From Oligoflexia bacterium (lineage in GTDB: Bacteria; Bdellovibrionota; UBA1018; CAIMNF01), in NCBI GenBank assembly GCA_903858975.1, contig CAIOKW010000160.1:1-20139 (forward strand): a DNA stretch of 20,139 bases, read 5' to 3'. The stretch's first letter is position 1, and every line of letters begins with the position of its first letter. Both the position numbers and the translations under genes were made by a program. The notes under the pieces are model-generated. The model searched no databases, was not told the DNA's origin, and saw nothing but the letters and a program-made list of their open reading frames with translations. Below are positions 15,814 through 20,139 of the stretch, piece after piece.

Positions 15814-17075
15814 AGGATCGAGTGTGCGCCGAAGTTCTCAACGGCAATTTTATTTAAGCGCTCAGTGGCTTCTGAATTTCCGAGAACGCCAAACTCACGG
15901 CCCACTTTTTCAAGATGCTCAAGCGCATAATCAAGATCATCTTTAGTGTGAGATGCCATGTAGCTGGTACGAATTAAAGAGCAGCCCTCTGGAACTGCTG
16001 GACGCACCACCGGAGTGACGAACACGCCTTCTTCACAGAGTTTTTGAGTCATCGCGAATGAAGCTGCATCGTCCCCAATGAGAAGTGGGATGATCGGTGT
16101 GCGACTATTCAGGGTATTGAAGCCCATGGCGCGAAGGTTTTTACTCATATATTGAGCGTTTTTCGTAAGATTTTGAATGTGCTCAGGCTCTGTCTCCATG
16201 ATGTCGAGACACTTCAATACCGTAGCGGTTGACGCTGGAGACATTGCCGCTGAGAACATAAATGGGCGCGCCTTGTGCTTGATGTAGTGAACTACATCCG
16301 CAGTACCGGCAATGAAACCGCCGATTGAGGCAAAAGACTTAGAGAACGTTCCCATCACGAGATCAATCTCTTGATGCATTTTAAAATGATGTCCCGTTCC
16401 TTCTCCGCGCTCTCCAAGAACACCTAAAGAATGGGCATCATCGACATAAACTTTACAGTTATATTTCTTCGCAAGCTCCACCATCTCTGGAAGATTAAGA
16501 ATGTCGCCTGACATTGAAAATACGCCATCGGCAATAATCAATCCGCCTTCGTACTTTTCACGAGTCGCTTTTAATACTCGTTCAAGATCTTCCATGTCGT
16601 TGTGCTTGAAACGAATGGTATCACCGAGAGCAATGCGAGTTCCCTCAACGATAGATGCGTGATTTTCGCGATCGCTATAAATCACATCACTGCGGCCAAT
16701 GAGTGCGCCGAGTGTCCCTTGGTTAACAAAAAATCCAGTGGAGAAACAAAGCGCTGCTTCTTTGCCTACAAACTTTGCAAGACGTGCTTCAAGGAGCTCG
16801 TGAATATCGAGGTTACCATTTAAGAAACGTGAGCCCGTGCAGCCGGTGCCGTATTTATTTACTGCATCTTTTGCGGCTTCCATCACGCGGGGATCATGCG
16901 TGAGTCCAAGATAGTTGTTAGAGCCAATCATCACTTGGCGCTTGCCGCCGGTGACTACATTGTTTCCCGTGGATGCAGTGATCGGGCGGAAGTAAGGGTA
17001 GAGACCCATCGCCTGCAGTTTTTTTGCATCTTCAAACTTGTAACATTTCGAGAATAAATCACCGGTAGAGCTCAT
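15810..17075 (-). CDS. Alpha-oxoamine synthase, serine palmitoyltransferase-like (alternative: KBL)
   Basis: This PLP enzyme belongs to the alpha-oxoamine synthase group (SPT, BioF, KBL, ALAS), which condenses an amino acid with an acyl thioester. I chose the ATG at 17073-17075 (421 residues, MSSTGDLFSKCYKFEDA) because AAGGG lies 7 bases before it. An earlier TTG at 17111 adds 12 residues without a ribosome site. Motifs are GSNNYLGLTHDPRV (about 51-64), YGTGCTGSRFLNGNLDIHELLE (about 75-96), NHASIVEGTR with H139, YVDDAHSLGVLG (about 210-221) with D212 and H215, and GTFSKSFASIGGF with the PLP lysine at K246. The TGCTGSRFLNGxLDIHxxLE and RFKHNDMEDLE segments resemble bacterial SPT, the first enzyme of sphingolipid synthesis, more than BioF. 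KBL (threonine breakdown) cannot be excluded. No tdh, bio or other sphingolipid gene is adjacent. Confidence 0.82.
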   Translation of the reverse strand: MSSTGDLFSKCYKFEDAKKLQAMGLYPYFRPITASTGNNVVTGGKRQVMIGSNNYLGLTHDPRVMEAAKDAVNKYGTGCTGSRFLNGNLDIHELLEARLAKFVGKEAALCFSTGFFVNQGTLGALIGRSDVIYSDRENHASIVEGTRIALGDTIRFKHNDMEDLERVLKATREKYEGGLIIADGVFSMSGDILNLPEMVELAKKYNCKVYVDDAHSLGVLGERGEGTGHHFKMHQEIDLVMGTFSKSFASIGGFIAGTADVVHYIKHKARPFMFSAAMSPASTATVLKCLDIMETEPEHIQNLTKNAQYMSKNLRAMGFNTLNSRTPIIPLLIGDDAASFAMTQKLCEEGVFVTPVVRPAVPEGCSLIRTSYMASHTKDDLDYALEHLEKVGREFGVLGNSEATERLNKIAVENFGAHSIL

Positions 17076-17144
17076 AGAATATCCCTTCAATTCTAAGAGG
17101 TTATAGCTCAAAGACCCTCATTCAGGCAAACTGTTTTTGGAACG

Positions 17145-17172
17145 TTGCATTACTTTACCAAAATGGTATACT
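17145..17172 (+). promoter_or_regulatory. Promoter of the 115-residue hypothetical gene
   Basis: TATACT (17167-17172) matches five of six -10 consensus bases and is preceded at 16 bases by TTGCAT (17145-17150). The start of transcription would fall near 17179, leaving a leader of about 13 bases that still contains GGAG (17180-17183). Confidence 0.55.
17156..17168. promoter_or_regulatory. Small palindrome overlapping divergent promoters, candidate operator
   Basis: TACCA-AAA-TGGTA is a perfect inverted repeat. It covers the end of the spacer and the first bases of the plus-strand -10, where a repressor would block polymerase. It also lies in the upstream region of the minus-strand SPT-like/ruvC/ruvA/ruvB operon. 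Confidence 0.4.
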
Positions 17173-17200
17173 ATATCCTGGAGATAACTGCTTGATACAA
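17170..17200 (-). promoter_or_regulatory. Possible promoter of the SPT-like-ruvCAB operon
   Basis: On the minus strand TTGTAT (17195-17200) and TATAGT (17170-17175) are separated by 19 bases, longer than the usual 17. The implied leader before the ATG at 17075 is about 88 bases. The two divergent -10 elements would overlap. Confidence 0.3.
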
Positions 17201-17539
17201 AAGGTAAACCGTCCCCAATACTTAAGTTTGGTGGCTCAGGCGAAGTCCCCGGAGAATGATCCCGGGTCGAGCCAAGGGAGCGGTGTAGCCTATGAAAACC
17301 TGAGCGGGGGCTCCCCGGGACAGGAACCCTCTCCTTCAAACTCCTCCGATCCAGAGAGTCCGGAGACCATACGAAAACTTTCACTGGTTGTAGCCACTGA
17401 GCAAATTGGGATGACTGAAGTCATTAAAGATTTTCACGAAAACAAAAAAGAGGCTGAGCCTCACGCCGGACTTACCTCTCGCTATTCTTCGATTTCCGGA
17501 AACGCGAAGGGCCTGCTCTTAAATAAAAAAGTGGAGTAG
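17192..17539 (+). CDS. Unrecognised 115-residue protein, TTG start
   Basis: I do not recognise this protein. A TTG start is supported by GGAG at 17180-17183 with 8-base spacing and by a good promoter just upstream. Residues 1-58 are rich in Ser, Pro, Gly and Glu and look disordered (SPENDPGSSQGSG, GGSPGQEPSPSNSSDPESPE). Residues 59-115 are more structured, with TIRKLSLVVATEQIGMTEVIKDFHENKKEAEP followed by HAGLTSRYSSISGNAKGLLL. There is no signal peptide, membrane segment or Cys. It ends three bases from the stop of the convergent TPR gene. It could be a small cytoplasmic regulatory protein, but nothing in the sequence proves that. Confidence 0.6.
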   Translation: MIQKVNRPQYLSLVAQAKSPENDPGSSQGSGVAYENLSGGSPGQEPSPSNSSDPESPETIRKLSLVVATEQIGMTEVIKDFHENKKEAEPHAGLTSRYSSISGNAKGLLLNKKVE

Positions 17540-17542
17540 GAA

Positions 17543-20139
17543 TTATTTTCGAAGGGCTTCGATCTCAGCCTTATCAGCAGCATCCGGCGCCAGGTCCAAA
17601 TAAAGTTGAAAAGATTGATTCGCCCTCATTTGGTCTCCACTGTCTCTATAGGCAAACCCCAGCTTCTTGTGAATTTCGGGATTACCCTTATCAAGTGCGA
17701 GCGCTGCCTGGAAAAGCGCGATTGCAGGAGCATATTGCCTTCTTAAAAAATTTACGTATCCCGCTCCCATCTTTGCCTGAGCGTTCTGCGGATCAAGACC
17801 CATGGCCTGATTATAACTTTTTGTGGCGTCCTCGAGACTTCCACCCTTGGTGTAGATCGCTCCCTGCTCAATCCAGGCTTTCACCAATCTTGGGTTAATC
17901 GCAAGCTCCTCATCAAGCTCATGAAGTGCGTCTTTCGCGCGCCCCATTTTACCGAGCATCTGTGCTCGACGATAGTGAAGCTCCGGATATCGAGGTGATA
18001 CCTCAAAGACACGATTTAGCTCTTCTTCCCCCTGCTCGAACATGGAATCTTTTAAGAAGATTTCAAATCGCTGAAGATAGCCATAGGGATCAGACACCTT
18101 TCGATCTGAATACGCCTTATAGGCTTCCAGGGCCTTTTTCTTAAGATCCTTCTTGATCAACATTTCTCTGAAATAAATATCGCCCTCAATTCGATACGAA
18201 TCGGGATAGTCGGAATCGAGATCTTTCGCCTGCTCAACAAATTGCAGTGACTTTTCGTAGTCGCGAGCCATGAAATAAATCTCAGCAATCCCCGCTAATA
18301 AATCGGCCCGAGCTTTGGGAAGGCGAGCCAACTCATCTTGAATGCGGCTCACCGCTTCACTGACGCCATCAGTTTTAAGTAAGCACTTCGCAGCTCCCAT
18401 AATGGCATTATAATTAAAAGGATCTAAACGTTGTGCCAAAGAATAGAAAAACATTGCATCCCGATATTGTTCCGTTTCAAGAAGAACATTGGCGTAGGCT
18501 GAATACACTTCGGTATCAATAGAATCTCGGGACATCGCTTTTCGATAAAACACAATCGCAGCCTCATCGTTATGCTGATGGTGGGCAAGATCCCCCGCTA
18601 GTCGATCAATGGCACTCTTCAGCCTTGGATGATTGCGGTATTTTGCCATGATTTTCTTGGCATCTTCCCACTCGTTATTCTTAATCAAAGCATCAATGAG
18701 CTTCACGGCAATGTCAGGCTCTCCACTTGACTTTTTTGAAATTGCAATCTCAAGAGCCTTTTTAAAGAACTGCTGGGCTCGATTGTACTCACCGGTCGAA
18801 TAGAACAAATCCCCCATTCGCTCGACGGGGATCGATGACGACGGGAAAGTGTCCTGAGCCTGAATGTAAACTGTTTTTGCCTCATGAATTTTTCCGACCC
18901 TTGCATTTCGATCACCATCCAAAATCAAGGCGTACATCTGGGCGAGCTTTTTATATTTCGGATCTTTTTCAGATTCTGAAAGCAAAGAATAATACTCAAG
19001 CCTGAGCGGCTCATTCTTGGGGTCAATCTGAAGCGCCTGCTCTAAGGATGCGATTGCGGCAGCTGGTTTCTTCGCATTGAGTGCAAGCTTTGATCGATAG
19101 ATCAAGGCCTGAACATATTCTTTAGGGCTTTGAAGACTTGGATTATTGGTCAGGAACTCAATACTGCGAACACTCTGAAGCAACTCCCCCTTCTTCTCCG
19201 CAATTCGTACGAGCCCCATGATAGATCTTGCATGTCGCTTATTAATGGCGATCGCGCGATTATACTCAGCAATTGCTTCATCATAATTTTTATTCTGTTC
19301 TTGAAGATACCCGCGCAAATAATAGAGCTTAGGCGTCCTAAGAGAACTTGCCGGAATTAAGTCCAGGTACTTCATTGCATTTGCAAAGTCTCCTTTTTCG
19401 GAATAGAGCCATCCCAGACAAAAGTGAAGGGCCGGGTCAAATTTTCCGTTCACTTTAGCGTATTCAACCAATCTTTGAATTGCGGCATCATATCGCTTCG
19501 ATTGGGCTAAGAACTCCACTTCTGCAATCAAAGTTTCCACTAAGTCGAGTTGCTTCACGCGTGATAATTCAATGAGCTTATTGATCACGGAGAAAGTCCG
19601 CTCATCTTTGTTGGATGAGTCAATATTATTCAAATAGCTAGAGGCAAGCATTGCAAGGGCTTTTACGTTTTGCGGATCGTACCTGAGCGCTAGGTGAAAT
19701 TTCTCCGCCGCACGAACATAGCCCTGAACCGTATCCTCGAGATAAGGAGCAAGCCCCTCCGTATAAATTTGTACGCTTTTTGCCGGATCGGCCTTGCCGC
19801 TTCCGCCTCCGGGAAGTGCTGGCCGAATCGGCACCATGACCACCTTCGGTTTTGCTGTGGCCTCATCATCGGGATCATAATATTCCGTGTAAATGATGAC
19901 TGCGAGTGCTGCCAAAACTAGAAATGATTTCTTAGGAAGCTTTCGTCGCACTGCTGGCTCTTCCGTAAAAACTTTTTCATCTTTGGGAATGAGCTCTTTC
20001 GGTCTCTGTATAAACGCCGTCTTTTGACTCCGAAATTCCTTATCTGAAAACTCATCGACACGAACTGGAATCAGCGGCTCTTCATTTTGAACCACTGGCA
20101 TGTCAGGCTCGTGCGATATCTCGGATGATTGCACTGGGC
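17543..20139 (-). CDS. Large membrane-anchored TPR protein, 5' end probably beyond the right edge
   Basis: At least 863 residues are visible. The frame is open to the window edge and the first possible starts (GTG at 20134, ATG 11 codons later) lack ribosome sites, so the gene probably begins outside. Visible residues 1-68 are charged and hydrophilic. Residues about 70-85 form a short membrane segment (FLVLAALAVIIYTEYY) after RRKLPKKS. From about 118 to the end the protein is a long array of tetratricopeptide repeats, for example FDPALHFCLGWLYSEKGDFANAMKYLD, PKLYYLRGYLQEQNKNYDEAIAEYNRAIAI and PEIHKKLGFAYRDSGDQMRANQSFQLYLDLAP. The basic residues before the membrane segment suggest the array faces the periplasm. 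TPR arrays are scaffolds; the partner is unknown. It is convergent with the small hypothetical gene. Confidence 0.85.
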   Translation of the reverse strand, partial: PVQSSEISHEPDMPVVQNEEPLIPVRVDEFSDKEFRSQKTAFIQRPKELIPKDEKVFTEEPAVRRKLPKKSFLVLAALAVIIYTEYYDPDDEATAKPKVVMVPIRPALPGGGSGKADPAKSVQIYTEGLAPYLEDTVQGYVRAAEKFHLALRYDPQNVKALAMLASSYLNNIDSSNKDERTFSVINKLIELSRVKQLDLVETLIAEVEFLAQSKRYDAAIQRLVEYAKVNGKFDPALHFCLGWLYSEKGDFANAMKYLDLIPASSLRTPKLYYLRGYLQEQNKNYDEAIAEYNRAIAINKRHARSIMGLVRIAEKKGELLQSVRSIEFLTNNPSLQSPKEYVQALIYRSKLALNAKKPAAAIASLEQALQIDPKNEPLRLEYYSLLSESEKDPKYKKLAQMYALILDGDRNARVGKIHEAKTVYIQAQDTFPSSSIPVERMGDLFYSTGEYNRAQQFFKKALEIAISKKSSGEPDIAVKLIDALIKNNEWEDAKKIMAKYRNHPRLKSAIDRLAGDLAHHQHNDEAAIVFYRKAMSRDSIDTEVYSAYANVLLETEQYRDAMFFYSLAQRLDPFNYNAIMGAAKCLLKTDGVSEAVSRIQDELARLPKARADLLAGIAEIYFMARDYEKSLQFVEQAKDLDSDYPDSYRIEGDIYFREMLIKKDLKKKALEAYKAYSDRKVSDPYGYLQRFEIFLKDSMFEQGEEELNRVFEVSPRYPELHYRRAQMLGKMGRAKDALHELDEELAINPRLVKAWIEQGAIYTKGGSLEDATKSYNQAMGLDPQNAQAKMGAGYVNFLRRQYAPAIALFQAALALDKGNPEIHKKLGFAYRDSGDQMRANQSFQLYLDLAPDAADKAEIEALRK

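Noticed and set aside
17076..17111. Earlier TTG start for the SPT-like enzyme
   Set aside because: No ribosome site; AAGGG is well placed for the ATG at 17075.

Overview
The window looks like ordinary chromosome from a Gram-negative bacterium with an LPS outer membrane (lpxC, mltG, murA). I suspect a member of the former Deltaproteobacteria, possibly Bdellovibrionota. That placement rests on the rho-prfA-prmC-murA order as I recall it, a serine-palmitoyltransferase-like enzyme, a consensus sigma-54 promoter and a very large secreted Cys-rich protein. It is an inference, not a measured affiliation. No phage, insertion sequence, CRISPR array or plasmid gene was seen.

Layout. (1) 1-765, minus: the 5' part of mltG, running off the left edge. 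(2) 922-6336, plus: a tightly packed operon rho-prfA-prmC-murA-O-methyltransferase. Its genes overlap by 1, 14 and 4 bases, or sit 16 bases apart. rho appears to start at a non-canonical ATT. (3) 6347-10975, minus: one gene for a secreted protein of about 1542 residues with about 88 cysteines, preceded on the same strand by truC (11084-11815). (4) 11816-12019: a divergent regulatory region with overlapping palindromes and a consensus -24/-12 promoter facing lpxC. (5) 12020-13510, plus: lpxC, a tRNA-Pro(GGG), a small RAMA-like protein and a strong hairpin terminator. (6) 13509-17075, minus: an operon of an SPT/KBL-type PLP enzyme, ruvC, ruvA and ruvB. (7) 17076-17191: a divergent promoter region with a 13-bp palindrome. 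(8) 17192-17539, plus: an unrecognised 115-residue protein starting at TTG. (9) 17543-20139, minus: a large membrane-anchored TPR protein entering from the right edge.

Functional links. prfA and prmC are a matched pair, since PrmC methylates the GGQ glutamine of RF1. rho adds transcription termination and murA starts peptidoglycan precursor synthesis. mltG and lpxC are further envelope genes. ruvCAB encode the Holliday-junction branch migration and resolution machinery. The least expected elements are the ATT start of rho, the sigma-54-type control of lpxC, the giant Cys-rich secreted protein and the stand-alone RAMA-like protein.
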